Part shown: positions 51,135 to 60,562 of the stretch, one piece after another | How positions within the stretch are numbered: position 1 is the stretch's first letter | Layout: the number at the start of each line of letters is the position of its first letter | Origin: RUG420 sp045642465 | GTDB lineage: Bacteria > Bacillota > Clostridia > Oscillospirales > Acutalibacteraceae | Reading direction: 5' to 3' | DNA length: 64,000 nucleotides | NCBI GenBank assembly: GCA_045642465.1 | Contig: JAZUIY010000002.1 | Location: 39,235 to 103,234, forward strand | Notes under the pieces: model-generated | Database searches by the model: none | What the model was told of the DNA's origin: nothing | Seen by the model: only the letters and a program-made list of their open reading frames with translations | Position numbers and translations under genes: made by a program

Positions 51135-53543
51135 ATGGCAACTGAATCATCTCGAAAGACCCAGGCTTCCCGTTCTTCTTCTAAGAAGAAACCAGCCAAA
51201 AAAACATCTGCTCCTAAGCGGAACAATACGAAGAAAAAGCCGGTTAAGAAACAGGCCAAAAAGGGCGGCAGTTCTAACAAGTTTGTCAGCTTCTTGAAGG
51301 TACTTGGACTTGGCATTGTGCTTTGTCTCGTATTTGTACTCGTTTATGTTGTGGCCTTTGTTCACAGTGGACCGGCCATTAACTTGGAAGACTACAAATC
51401 CAACCAGGCGCAAACCAGTATAATCTTTGCCAAGGAAAAAGAAGGCTCAGATAAGTGGGTAGAAGTAGGTTCCCTCCACGGGGAACAGAACCGTGTTTGG
51501 ATTGAATATGATCAAATGCCAGAAACCGTTCGGAACGCATTTGTATGTCTGGAAGACAAGCGTTTCTATAAACACAACGGTGTAGACTGGCTTCGTACCA
51601 TTAAGGCAGCTGCCACATTGGGCCGCTCCGGTGGTGGTTCTACCTTAACCCAGCAGTTAATTAAGAACCTGACCGAAGAAAACCAGGTTACGGTTTCCCG
51701 TAAGGTAAAAGAAATTCTCTATGCACTGAACATGGAGAAGAACTATAAGAAAGCAGACATCTTGGAAGCATACCTGAACACCATTCCACTGGGTTCCGGC
51801 TGCTACGGAGTGGAAACTGCTGCACAGAAATACTATGGCAAAGACTTAAGCCAGTTGAATGCTGCAGAAGCTGCTGTTTTGGCCTCTATTACCAAAGCGC
51901 CTACCAAGTACAATCCACTGCTGTATCCTGAAAACAACAAGTCCCGTCAGGAACTGTGCCTCAAAGCCATGTATGATGCACACAAACTGAAGAAGGCTGA
52001 ATATCAGGAAGCGCTGGAATATCATCTGGTATTTACCAACTCTCCGGACTACGTTAAGACCGGTGACGAAGGCTCTGCTTCTAACAACACCGACGACATC
52101 AACAGCTACTACGCTGACTACGTAATTGACTCCATCATTGCTGACTTGATGGATCAGTACAATTACACCAAATCCGAAGCCACCCAGAGAGTTTATAGCG
52201 GCGGTCTTCGTATTTATTCCTGCCAGATTAAATCCGTTCAGCAAGCTGCGGAATACGTTATGGAAAACCGTGTTGGCTTCCCAAGTGAATCCGGCAGAAC
52301 CGAAGACGGTGCCAACGGTACCGAAAAGAAGGTTCAGGCTGCCTGCACCATTATGGACTATCAGGGTAACATTGTTGCCATGGTAGGCGGTGCCGGTCCA
52401 AAGACCATTAACCGTGGTCTCAACCGTTCTGTTGATATTACCCGTTCTCCGGGTTCCTCCATTAAGCCGTTGTCCGTATATACTCCGGCCATGGAAAAAG
52501 AACAGATTTACTATTCCACCGGCGTTTTGAACTGTGCCCTGACTATTAACGGGGAACAGTGGCCACAGAACTTTAACGGTTCCTATGGCCACCCGGGTGC
52601 AAAAGTTACCGTTGAATATGCTGTTGCAGAATCCCTGAATACTTGTGCTGCTCAGGTTTGCTACAAGATGGGTACCGGTAACAGTTTGAAATCCTTAACC
52701 GACACCTTCCATATTTCCACCATGGTTACGGAAGGAAAATATACCGACAACAACATTTCCTCCATGGCAGTAGGTGGTATGACCTACGGCGTTAACACCT
52801 TGGAAATGTGTGCAGCATACGCCACCTTCGGTAACCAGGGTCAGTATTATGCCCCTCGCTGTTACACCAAAGTAACCGACTTCACCGGTGAAAAGGTTAT
52901 TCTGGAAAAGGAAAGCAAGCCGGAACAGGCAGTATCCCCAGGTGTAGCCGGTTCCATGAACCACGTTATGCAGAAGACCGTTGACTACGGTACCGGTGTT
53001 GGCTACGGTGTTGAAAAGTTCACCACTTACATGAAGACCGGTACCACATCCGACACCAAGGATAAATGGGCCTGCGGTGGTACGCCATATTACTGCTGTG
53101 CCGTTTGGTATGGTTATGATGAACAGGAAGAAATCAAGAACGTTGGTAATTCCAACCCAGCCGGTCGAGTTTGGGGCAATATCATGAACCGTGCCCATAA
53201 GGGTCTTGGTGAAAAAGACTTTGAATACAGTGGAGACTGTGTTGCCAAGAAGTACTGCACCAAGAGTGGTCTTCTTGCCGGACCGAATTGCCCAACCGCA
53301 ACCGGTTACTATGACAAGAACAAACTCCCTGAAACTTGTGACGGAACCCATTCCAACGCCATTCACAACAAGCAGTATGAACCGGGTGAAAACATTGACC
53401 CGAACGCCGGATCTTCTAAGAAGTCCACAGATGGCTCTGATGTACCGGAAGTAACGGAAGCAACCGAACCTTCTAAAATTACAGAAGTTTCCAGAAGCCT
53501 TCCTTCCATAGATGAACCAGAAGTATCCGACGCCGGAGAATAA
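51135..53543 (+). CDS. class A penicillin-binding protein (PBP1A type)
   Basis: 802 residues. A Lys-rich cytoplasmic tail of about 50 residues and one membrane helix (about 53-76) are followed by a GT51 glycosyltransferase (catalytic Glu140 in CLEDKRFYKHNGVD) and a transpeptidase with SSIK at 441-444, SLN in AESLNTCAA and KTG in MKTGTTSD. A Ser/Thr/Glu-rich tail ends the protein. Builds and crosslinks peptidoglycan. The gene is flanked by hairpins. Confidence 0.95.
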   Translation: MATESSRKTQASRSSSKKKPAKKTSAPKRNNTKKKPVKKQAKKGGSSNKFVSFLKVLGLGIVLCLVFVLVYVVAFVHSGPAINLEDYKSNQAQTSIIFAKEKEGSDKWVEVGSLHGEQNRVWIEYDQMPETVRNAFVCLEDKRFYKHNGVDWLRTIKAAATLGRSGGGSTLTQQLIKNLTEENQVTVSRKVKEILYALNMEKNYKKADILEAYLNTIPLGSGCYGVETAAQKYYGKDLSQLNAAEAAVLASITKAPTKYNPLLYPENNKSRQELCLKAMYDAHKLKKAEYQEALEYHLVFTNSPDYVKTGDEGSASNNTDDINSYYADYVIDSIIADLMDQYNYTKSEATQRVYSGGLRIYSCQIKSVQQAAEYVMENRVGFPSESGRTEDGANGTEKKVQAACTIMDYQGNIVAMVGGAGPKTINRGLNRSVDITRSPGSSIKPLSVYTPAMEKEQIYYSTGVLNCALTINGEQWPQNFNGSYGHPGAKVTVEYAVAESLNTCAAQVCYKMGTGNSLKSLTDTFHISTMVTEGKYTDNNISSMAVGGMTYGVNTLEMCAAYATFGNQGQYYAPRCYTKVTDFTGEKVILEKESKPEQAVSPGVAGSMNHVMQKTVDYGTGVGYGVEKFTTYMKTGTTSDTKDKWACGGTPYYCCAVWYGYDEQEEIKNVGNSNPAGRVWGNIMNRAHKGLGEKDFEYSGDCVAKKYCTKSGLLAGPNCPTATGYYDKNKLPETCDGTHSNAIHNKQYEPGENIDPNAGSSKKSTDGSDVPEVTEATEPSKITEVSRSLPSIDEPEVSDAGE

Positions 53544-53554
53544 CAAATGAAAAT

Positions 53555-53590
53555 GGGCGGTACCATGAGTTCATGGCACCGCTCTGTTTT
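53555..53590 (+). terminator. weak terminator-like hairpin after the PBP gene
   Basis: Stem GCGGT-CCATGA / TCATGG-ACCGC with one mismatch, then TCTGTTTTG. The T-tract is poor, so read-through into ruvX is likely. Confidence 0.5.
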
Positions 53591-53608
53591 GTAAAGAAAG
53601 GAGACCCT

Positions 53609-54025
53609 ATGGTAATTCTTGCCGTTGACTACGGTGACGCCCGCACCGGCATTGCCGTCTGTGATAAAGGGGAACTGTTAGCTTCTCCCGTTACCGTTAT
53701 CAAAGAATCCTATGCCCCAAAACTGGCGGCTAAGGTAGATGAACTTGCCAAAGAAAAGAAGGCAGAAGAAATTGTAGTAGGGTATCCCCTCAATATGAAT
53801 GGTACCCGCGGCCCTCGGGCAGAAAAGTGCGCAGCATTTGCAAAACTGTTGGAAGAAGAATACGGGTACACTACAGTCCTGCGGGACGAACGCCTTACTA
53901 CGGTAGAGGCACATAAAGCCCTCAATGTGACCAATACCAGAGGCAAAGCCAGAAAGGAAACGGTAGATGCAGTTGCTGCCGTTCTCATTTTGGAAGACTA
54001 TTTGAATTTCAGAAAAAGAAACTAA
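53609..54025 (+). CDS. ruvX: Holliday junction resolvase-like protein RuvX (YqgF)
   Basis: 138 residues. RNase H-like fold with VDYGDARTGIAV at the start, a central GYPLNMNG and the late DERLTTVEA and ETVDAVAAVLIL acidic motifs. Role in 16S rRNA 5' end maturation and/or junction resolution. The ATG at 53609 follows AAAGGAGA. Confidence 0.94.
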   Translation: MVILAVDYGDARTGIAVCDKGELLASPVTVIKESYAPKLAAKVDELAKEKKAEEIVVGYPLNMNGTRGPRAEKCAAFAKLLEEEYGYTTVLRDERLTTVEAHKALNVTNTRGKARKETVDAVAAVLILEDYLNFRKRN

Positions 54026-54044
54026 AGAGGAGCAGAATTCCTAC

Positions 54045-56516
54045 ATGGAAAACCAAGCGTTTTTAACACTTAGAAAACAAATCATTGAATCAGAATTCAG
54101 CCGCATGAACGATATGCAGCAAAAGGCCGTTTTTCACGTAAACGGTCCACTTCTGATTTTGGCCGGTGCCGGTTCCGGGAAAACCACCGTACTGGTAAAC
54201 CGCATTGCCAATATTGTGAAATACGGTGACGGACATAATTCCACAGATACTTTCCGCCCGGTAACGGACGCAGACATTGCTATGCTGCAGGACTATGCAG
54301 ATGGGAAAATAGAACTGAATTTTGACATTGCCGAATTGTTGGCTGTGAACCCTGCTAAGCCTTGGGAAATTCTGGCAATTACTTTCACCAACAAAGCAGC
54401 AAACGAGCTGAAAGACCGTCTCAACGCCTTTTTAGGGGACAGCGGACAGGACATCTGGGCAGGTACCTTCCATTCCATTTGTTCTAAGATTCTCCGCCGC
54501 TTTGGAGACCGAATCGGCTACACCTCTCATTTCACCATTTATGACACCGATGACTCCAAGCGTGTTATGAAGGAATGCCAGCGGCTCCTGGGAATTGATG
54601 ACAAAATCATGTCCCACAAGGAAATCCTCAAGGCCATCAGTAAGGCCAAGGACAGCCTCATTGGGGTGAAGGAATACGAAGCTTCTGCCGGTCAGGACAT
54701 CCGCTTAAAGAAGTATGCAGAAGCCTATAAAATGTACCAGCAGCTGCTGAAAAATGCAGATGCCATGGACTTTGACGACATGATCTTCAACACCGTCCGC
54801 TTGCTGGAACAGGATGCGGAAGTGCGTGACTATTATCAGCACAAATTCAAGTACGTTCATGTAGATGAATATCAGGACACCAACAACGCCCAGTACAAAC
54901 TGGTCAGCCTCCTTGCCGGCGGATACAATAACATCTGCGTGGTGGGGGATGACGACCAAAGTATTTACCGGTTCCGTGGTGCCACCATTGAAAACATCAT
55001 GAACTTTGAACATCAATATAAGAACGCCACCCTTATTCGTTTGGAACAGAATTACCGCTCCACCGGCCACATTTTGAATGCGGCCAACGCGGTCATCAAG
55101 AACAACGAAGAGCGGAAGGGAAAGAACCTGTGGACCAATGCAGGAGACGGGGAAAAACTGGTTTCCTTTACGGCCGAAACCGAGGGCGATGAAGCTATGT
55201 ACATCGCCGATGAAATTTCCCTTAACGTAGCCAAAGGACGCATGTTCGGAGACCACGCCATCCTGTACCGTACCAACGCCCAGTCCAACGCAATTGAACG
55301 TGCTTTCGTTCGGATGGGTATTCCGTACCGTGTTATCGGTGGCAAGCGCTTCTACGAACGAAAAGAAATTCGGGACGCTCTTGCTTACCTGTGCGTTATC
55401 AATAATCCGGCAGACAATGTGAAGCTCCGCCGTATTATCAACGAACCAAAGCGGGGTATTGGTGACACCACTGTCAACAACGCCGCTGACATTGCTGCAG
55501 GCCTTGGACTAAGCCTTTATGAAGTGCTGAAGGACGCAGCAAGTTTTGATAAAATTGCCCGTTCTGCCGGGAAGTTGAACCAGTTCACCACCATGATGGA
55601 CGAACTGCGTCTCCGCTCGGAAGAACTGCCAATGTACGACTTCTTTGATGAATTGATGGACCGTTCGGGTTACCTTCAGTCTTTAGCCTTAGACAAGGAC
55701 ACTTACGAAGACCGTCTGGCCAACTTGCAGGAATTGAAGTCCAACATGAAGCGCTACTTGGAAGAAAACGAAGAGGGAGACCTGTCCAGCTTCTTAGAAG
55801 AAGTTTCTCTTCTTTCTGACATTGACGCCTACAATGACCAGAGTGACGTAGTAGTTATGATGACCTTGCACTCGGCCAAGGGCTTGGAATTTCCGGTGGT
55901 CTTCATTGCCGGTATGGAAGAAGGAATCTTCCCGGGCCGTCAATCCATGTATGATAAATCCGAAGTGGAAGAAGAACGCCGCCTAGCTTACGTAGGCATT
56001 ACCCGTGCCAGAGAAAAGCTGTATTTGACCAATGCCGCCACCCGTATGCTTTACGGATCCACCACCAGAAATCCGGCCTCCCGATTTCTGGCAGAAATTC
56101 CGCAGGAATACATTGCTGACCCGCCGGAAACCCCATCCATTTACGCTGCCTACTCCATGAAGAAACCAAAAGGGGAAAGCTTCCTGGGCTTTGGCGGCTA
56201 TGGCAGCACCTCTTATGGCGGCTCCAGTTATGGTGTGTCCGAACGGGCCTATTCCTCCGGCCGTGCCTTTGCGGGAGACAGTAGCAGTAAAGACTTTGCT
56301 AGCTCCCACAAAATCGGCGCCAAGACTCAAAAACCTGCCGCTAAGCCAACCGGAGAAACCTATCAAATGGGTGACACTGTTCACCACAAGGCTTTCGGCA
56401 CCGGTGTTATTTTGAATGTTACTCCAATGGGCAATGACAGCCTGCTGGAAATTGCCTTTGACAAGGCCGGCACCAAGAAGGTTATGGCAAACTTCGCCAA
56501 GCTCACCAAAGAGTAA
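54045..56516 (+). CDS. pcrA: ATP-dependent DNA helicase PcrA/UvrD
   Basis: 823 residues. SF1 helicase with Q motif, Walker A GAGSGKTTVL, Walker B VDEYQDTN, GDDDQSIYRFRGA and a late VTLHSAKGLEFP-type motif (here MTLHSAKGLEFPVVF). The C-terminal Tudor-like domain that contacts RNA polymerase is present (GDTVHHKAFGTGVIL). Works in nucleotide excision repair and replication-transcription conflict. A Ser/Gly-rich linker lies before the Tudor domain. Confidence 0.96.
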   Translation: MENQAFLTLRKQIIESEFSRMNDMQQKAVFHVNGPLLILAGAGSGKTTVLVNRIANIVKYGDGHNSTDTFRPVTDADIAMLQDYADGKIELNFDIAELLAVNPAKPWEILAITFTNKAANELKDRLNAFLGDSGQDIWAGTFHSICSKILRRFGDRIGYTSHFTIYDTDDSKRVMKECQRLLGIDDKIMSHKEILKAISKAKDSLIGVKEYEASAGQDIRLKKYAEAYKMYQQLLKNADAMDFDDMIFNTVRLLEQDAEVRDYYQHKFKYVHVDEYQDTNNAQYKLVSLLAGGYNNICVVGDDDQSIYRFRGATIENIMNFEHQYKNATLIRLEQNYRSTGHILNAANAVIKNNEERKGKNLWTNAGDGEKLVSFTAETEGDEAMYIADEISLNVAKGRMFGDHAILYRTNAQSNAIERAFVRMGIPYRVIGGKRFYERKEIRDALAYLCVINNPADNVKLRRIINEPKRGIGDTTVNNAADIAAGLGLSLYEVLKDAASFDKIARSAGKLNQFTTMMDELRLRSEELPMYDFFDELMDRSGYLQSLALDKDTYEDRLANLQELKSNMKRYLEENEEGDLSSFLEEVSLLSDIDAYNDQSDVVVMMTLHSAKGLEFPVVFIAGMEEGIFPGRQSMYDKSEVEEERRLAYVGITRAREKLYLTNAATRMLYGSTTRNPASRFLAEIPQEYIADPPETPSIYAAYSMKKPKGESFLGFGGYGSTSYGGSSYGVSERAYSSGRAFAGDSSSKDFASSHKIGAKTQKPAAKPTGETYQMGDTVHHKAFGTGVILNVTPMGNDSLLEIAFDKAGTKKVMANFAKLTKE

Positions 56517-56617
56517 TGCGCCGCGCATGCAAGCAGGCCATTGCAGCTGGCACAGGCCTTTGCAACTTGCAACGGCAATGCCATCAGCGCGTCGGCCAAA
56601 GCAACAAGCAAAAAAAT

Positions 56618-56650
56618 AAGAGCATCCTCGTCCGAGGATGCTCTTTTGTT
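56618..56650. terminator. bidirectional terminator
   Basis: Perfect stem AAGAGCATCCTCG/CGAGGATGCTCTT with a TC loop, flanked by an A-run and T-run, between pcrA and the convergent SEDS gene. Confidence 0.92.
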
Positions 56651-58119
56651 TACCGCTTTTTGGCGTTTTTCGCATTTTTGTATTTGGCATCATAAGCGCT
56701 GACTTGTTGCTTTTTGACTTGCTTTTTGCTTGGCGCTTTGGTGCTTGCCCGGCTTTGCTTTGGCGCCTTGGCGGAGCCTTTGCCACCGGACTTGCTGCCG
56801 GCCCGTTCGTTCCGGGTATCCTTGGCATAGTTCATCAACTTTTTGGCTGAGAACTGGTTGCCGGTAACACCGGTAATGACCTGGGTCTGAACAGTGGTGC
56901 TTGCTTGAACCTTACGGTCCGTTGCACTCTTACTGTCAGAGAAGTCTTCGTTGAATTCGGACCGAACCCCAATGAGCCGGAAGTTGGTTTCCTGCATAGC
57001 ATTGTAGTTACTTCGGTAAGCACTGAATACTAAACCGAGACCAATGTAAAGACAGAGGGTAGAGGAACCACCTGCAGAGAAGAACGGCAGGGTAATACCA
57101 ATAACCGGTCCAATACGGAGTACCATTGCCAAATTGATGAGTACCTGCCAGGCAATCATAAAGGCAATGCCGTAGTTGATGTACTGGGTATAATTCTCAA
57201 TGCTGTTTTTCGCATTGTGGATAATACGGAATATAATCAGGTTCAAAATCAGCAGTGCAAGCAGACAGCCGAACAAACCAAATTCTTCACCTACAACGGT
57301 GAAAATCATATCATTTTCCGATTCCGGAACAGCACCGGCCTGAGTATAAGGTCCTTTTAAATAACCGTGACCGGTTAACCCGCCACCGGAAAGGGCAGCC
57401 AAACCAAGGTTCTGCTGCAGTGCGGTATCTGGGAAGTTTTCCGGATGGACAATGGCCTGGAAACGGGCTCTTTGGAATTCGCCCATCTTCATCCACAGCA
57501 GTGGAACTGCTGCAATGGCAAGGGCTGCGCCGGCAACCATATACTTCCAATTCAGGCCGGCTACAAACATCATGCTGACAGCAATGAGTAAAAATACGAG
57601 GGCAGATCCTGCATCGCCCGAAATAACGACCAGACCAACAGGAATCATGGCGTGTAACAATAAGAGAACCACATTCTTAATAGAGTTCAGTTCATTCTGA
57701 ACGGTATGAAGATGTACAGAAAAGGTAATAATAAAGCAGACTTTAACCAATTCGGATGGCTGGAAGTACATAATCCCTAAGTTAATCCAGGTTTTGGCAT
57801 CGGAACGGGCTTCCGGACCTACACCGAATAGGAGTACCACAATCATCAGTCCGATGCCCACGGCCGCGAACACAGGCCATAGTTTGCAGATAATATCCGT
57901 ATCTACAAAAGATATGAGCATTGCCATAATGAGACCCAAAACAATGGCCAGCACCATGGTACGAACATCTCGAGGAATGGATTGGTTTTCTTCCAACGTG
58001 TGCATGGTTGCACTATATACCATGAACGTTCCGAAGGTGGATGCCAACACACAAAGGGCCAGCAACAGTTTGTCTGTGCTCTTAATGAAATGACTTATGT
58101 AATCTAAGACTTTATTCAC
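56650..58119 (-). CDS. FtsW/RodA/SpoVE (SEDS) peptidoglycan polymerase
   Basis: 489 residues with about ten membrane helices (1-375). Family motifs FQPSELVK, VPESENDMIFTVVGEEFG and LPFFSAGGSS are present. SEDS proteins are lipid II glycosyltransferases that work with a class B PBP, absent here. GTG start at 58119 with AGGAGG 7 bases upstream. The last ~100 residues are a basic Lys/Ser/Ala tail not found in typical family members. Elongation versus division role cannot be decided from the sequence. Confidence 0.9.
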   Translation of the reverse strand: MNKVLDYISHFIKSTDKLLLALCVLASTFGTFMVYSATMHTLEENQSIPRDVRTMVLAIVLGLIMAMLISFVDTDIICKLWPVFAAVGIGLMIVVLLFGVGPEARSDAKTWINLGIMYFQPSELVKVCFIITFSVHLHTVQNELNSIKNVVLLLLHAMIPVGLVVISGDAGSALVFLLIAVSMMFVAGLNWKYMVAGAALAIAAVPLLWMKMGEFQRARFQAIVHPENFPDTALQQNLGLAALSGGGLTGHGYLKGPYTQAGAVPESENDMIFTVVGEEFGLFGCLLALLILNLIIFRIIHNAKNSIENYTQYINYGIAFMIAWQVLINLAMVLRIGPVIGITLPFFSAGGSSTLCLYIGLGLVFSAYRSNYNAMQETNFRLIGVRSEFNEDFSDSKSATDRKVQASTTVQTQVITGVTGNQFSAKKLMNYAKDTRNERAGSKSGGKGSAKAPKQSRASTKAPSKKQVKKQQVSAYDAKYKNAKNAKKR

Positions 58120-58160
58120 AAGAGTTCCTCCTTCTGAAATAATGTAAACTAGTATGAATT

Positions 58161-58189
58161 ATTATAGTAAAGCAAGGGGCCTTTTTCAA
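58161..58189 (-). promoter_or_regulatory. promoter of the SEDS gene
   Basis: Minus strand: TTGAAA, 17-base spacer, TATAAT, about 42 bases before the GTG start. Confidence 0.82.
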
Positions 58190-58200
58190 TTTCTTTTCCG

Positions 58201-58228
58201 TTGAATTCCTGTCGAAACATGATAAAAT
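58201..58228 (+). promoter_or_regulatory. promoter of tsaE-tsaB-rpiB-upp
   Basis: TTGAAT (58201-58206), 16-base spacer, TAAAAT (58223-58228), 44 bases before the tsaE ATG. Confidence 0.7.
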
Positions 58229-58271
58229 ATCTTCAGTATTTTGCAAAATTCAAAGGAAAGGAAGCGGTTTC

Positions 58272-58715
58272 ATGGCTCAGTTTTTCACTCACAGTCCGGA
58301 AGAAACGGAAGCGCTGGCAGCCAAACTGGCACCTCAGCTTAAGCCGGGGACGGTGGTAGCCTACTATGGCGGCCTGGGCATGGGCAAAACCGCTTTTACC
58401 CGTGGCCTCGCTACAGGCCTCCGCAATCCTTCAGACGTATGCAGTCCTACGTTTGCGTTGGTCAATGACTACGGCGGCAATCCACCTCTGGTCCATTTTG
58501 ACATGTACCGCATCAGCACCTGGGACGACTTATACTCCACCGGATTTTTTGACTACTTAGATATGGGAGCCATTCTTGCTGTAGAATGGTCCGAAAACAT
58601 AGAAAACGCCCTTCCGGAGAATGCCATCCGCATTACCATCCAGAAAGGGGAAGCAGACACAGACCGCATCATTACCATTGTAGGAGAGAACCTAAATGAA
58701 GATTTTAGCAATTGA
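58272..58715 (+). CDS. tsaE: tRNA threonylcarbamoyladenosine biosynthesis ATPase TsaE
   Basis: 147 residues. Walker A GGLGMGKT at 33-40 and a late VEWSEN motif. Required with TsaB and TsaD to place t6A at tRNA position 37. Its end overlaps tsaB by 20 bases. Confidence 0.94.
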   Translation: MAQFFTHSPEETEALAAKLAPQLKPGTVVAYYGGLGMGKTAFTRGLATGLRNPSDVCSPTFALVNDYGGNPPLVHFDMYRISTWDDLYSTGFFDYLDMGAILAVEWSENIENALPENAIRITIQKGEADTDRIITIVGENLNEDFSN

Positions 58716-59406
58716 TTGTACCGCCGTAGCCGCCAGCGTGGCCATTGTAGAAGACGGCAAAGTCATCAGTTCTTCCTATACCAATGTAGGCTTGACTCAT
58801 AGCCAAACCTTGGTTCCAATGGTAAGTAGTGTACTGGGCTTTGCTAACATGGACTTAAAAGACATAGACTATTTCGGCATCAACGCCGGACCGGGTTCCT
58901 TTACCGGGGTCCGCATTGGCGTTGCCGCCTTAAAAGGCCTCACTGAATTTCGGGAAGATAACTGCTTTGGTGTATCCACTCTGGAATCTATGGCCTATAA
59001 CCTTTTGGGCCTGGAAGACTGCATCGCCGTATGCGCAATGGATGCCAGATGCAACCAGATTTACACTGCCAGTTTTGATTTGACAGGGGGAACGGTGACC
59101 CGTCTTTCCGAAGATGAAGCCATTCTGATTCCAGACCTGGAAGACCGCCTGAAAACCTATGAAAAGCCAGTGGTTTTTGTTGGTGATGGCGCTTTATTAT
59201 GTTATAATTATTATTTGGATAAAATAAGCAATGCTAGCTTGGCTCCGGCCCATGTTCAGTACCAGAATGCCACCTCGGTTGCACTCCTCGTGGAAGCAAA
59301 CTTGAAGGCTGGCGTCAAACCGGTTTCATCAGCATCTTTAATGCCGGTTTATCTGCGTGCACCGCAGGCAGAACGGGAACTGAAAAAGAAGCAGGCATTG
59401 ACCTAA
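58696..59406 (+). CDS. tsaB: tRNA threonylcarbamoyladenosine biosynthesis protein TsaB
   Basis: 236 residues. Start ILAIDCTAVAASVAIV and motif GPGSFTGVRIG typical of TsaB, the TsaD partner of the ASKHA fold. RimI and TsaD, which often follow, are not here; rpiB comes next instead. Confidence 0.94.
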   Translation: MKILAIDCTAVAASVAIVEDGKVISSSYTNVGLTHSQTLVPMVSSVLGFANMDLKDIDYFGINAGPGSFTGVRIGVAALKGLTEFREDNCFGVSTLESMAYNLLGLEDCIAVCAMDARCNQIYTASFDLTGGTVTRLSEDEAILIPDLEDRLKTYEKPVVFVGDGALLCYNYYLDKISNASLAPAHVQYQNATSVALLVEANLKAGVKPVSSASLMPVYLRAPQAERELKKKQALT

Positions 59407-59420
59407 GGGAGGAAATTAAA

Positions 59421-59858
59421 ATGATCGCAATTGGTTGTGACCACGGTGGATTCGAACTGAAACAGGTTCTGATTGACCATCTCAAAGAAAAAGGCTACGA
59501 AGTAAAAGATTTCGGCTGCTACAACACAGACTCTGTAGACTATCCGACCATTGTTGAACCGGTATGTGCTTCCATTACCGGCGGCGAATGTGAATTGGGT
59601 ATCCTGGTTTGTGGTACCGGCATTGGTATGTCCATTGCTGCTAACAAGTGCAAGGGCATCCGCGCAGCTGCTGTATCCGAAACCTTCTCCGCTCGTCTTA
59701 CCAGAATGCACAATAACTCCAACGTTATTTGCCTCGGCGGCCGCGTCATTGGCCCTGGTATTGCTTGCGATATTGTAGATCAGTTCTTAGAAGCAGAATA
59801 CGAAGGTGGCCGTCACCAGCGTCGTGTAGACATGGTAATGGCTCTCGAAAATAAATAA
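59421..59858 (+). CDS. rpiB: ribose-5-phosphate isomerase B
   Basis: 145 residues. N-terminal IAIGCDHGGFELK and the active-site LVCGTGIGMSIAANK with its catalytic Cys are intact. Pentose phosphate pathway. RBS GGGAGGA, 14 bases after tsaB; supplies ribose phosphate that upp uses as PRPP. Confidence 0.95.
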   Translation: MIAIGCDHGGFELKQVLIDHLKEKGYEVKDFGCYNTDSVDYPTIVEPVCASITGGECELGILVCGTGIGMSIAANKCKGIRAAAVSETFSARLTRMHNNSNVICLGGRVIGPGIACDIVDQFLEAEYEGGRHQRRVDMVMALENK

Positions 59859-59870
59859 GGAGTCTTCCTC

Positions 59871-60500
59871 ATGAGCACTGTAACAATTACAAACCACCCA
59901 TTAATTCAGCACAAACTTTCCATTTTGAGAAGAACTGAAACCGGTACCAACGAATTCCGTCAGCTGGTTTCCGAAATTGCAATGCTGGAAGCATACGAAG
60001 CAACTCGTGACCTTCCACTTCGTCCGATTGAAATCACCACTCCAATCGGACCTTGCGTTGCCCATGAAATTGATGGTCGTAAAATGGCAATCGTTCCAAT
60101 TCTCCGTGCCGGCCTTGGCATGGTGGACGGCTTGCTGACCTTAATTCCATCTGCAAAAGTAGGTCATATTGGTATGTACCGTGACCCGGAAACGTTGAAC
60201 CCGGTTCCGTACTACTGCAAACTTCCTTCTGACATTGAAGAAAGAGACGTTATTGTTTGTGACCCGATGCTTGCTACCGGTGGTTCTGCAATTGATGCCA
60301 TCAACCAGATTAAGCAGCAGAATCCAAAGAGCATCAAGTTCGTTGGTTTGGTAGCTGCCCCGGAAGGCATTCAGGCGCTCCAGAAGGCCCATCCAGACGT
60401 TGACATCATCATGGCAGTACTGGATGAAAAGCTGAATGAAAACGGCTACATCGTTCCTGGCTTGGGCGATGCAGGGGACCGTATCTTCGGCACCAAATAA
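59871..60500 (+). CDS. upp: uracil phosphoribosyltransferase
   Basis: 209 residues. PRPP-binding motif VIVCDPMLATGGSA and the C-terminal uracil site NGYIVPGLGDAGDR are complete. Salvages uracil to UMP. RBS AAGGAG; closes the operon before a terminator. Confidence 0.97.
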   Translation: MSTVTITNHPLIQHKLSILRRTETGTNEFRQLVSEIAMLEAYEATRDLPLRPIEITTPIGPCVAHEIDGRKMAIVPILRAGLGMVDGLLTLIPSAKVGHIGMYRDPETLNPVPYYCKLPSDIEERDVIVCDPMLATGGSAIDAINQIKQQNPKSIKFVGLVAAPEGIQALQKAHPDVDIIMAVLDEKLNENGYIVPGLGDAGDRIFGTK

Positions 60501-60513
60501 TAAAACACAGCAT

Positions 60514-60548
60514 AAAAAAGACCGCTCTTTCGAGCGGTCCTTTTTTGT
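60514..60548. terminator. bidirectional terminator
   Basis: Stem GACCGCTC/GAGCGGTC with TTTC loop and T-runs on both sides, between upp and the convergent hydrolase. Confidence 0.92.
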
Positions 60549-60562
60549 TATCCTTTGTAGGA

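Noticed and set aside
56517..56610. GC-rich stretch with repeated TTGCA/GGCA words after pcrA
   Set aside because: No clean repeat unit or stable hairpin apart from the terminator that follows; probably unconstrained spacer.
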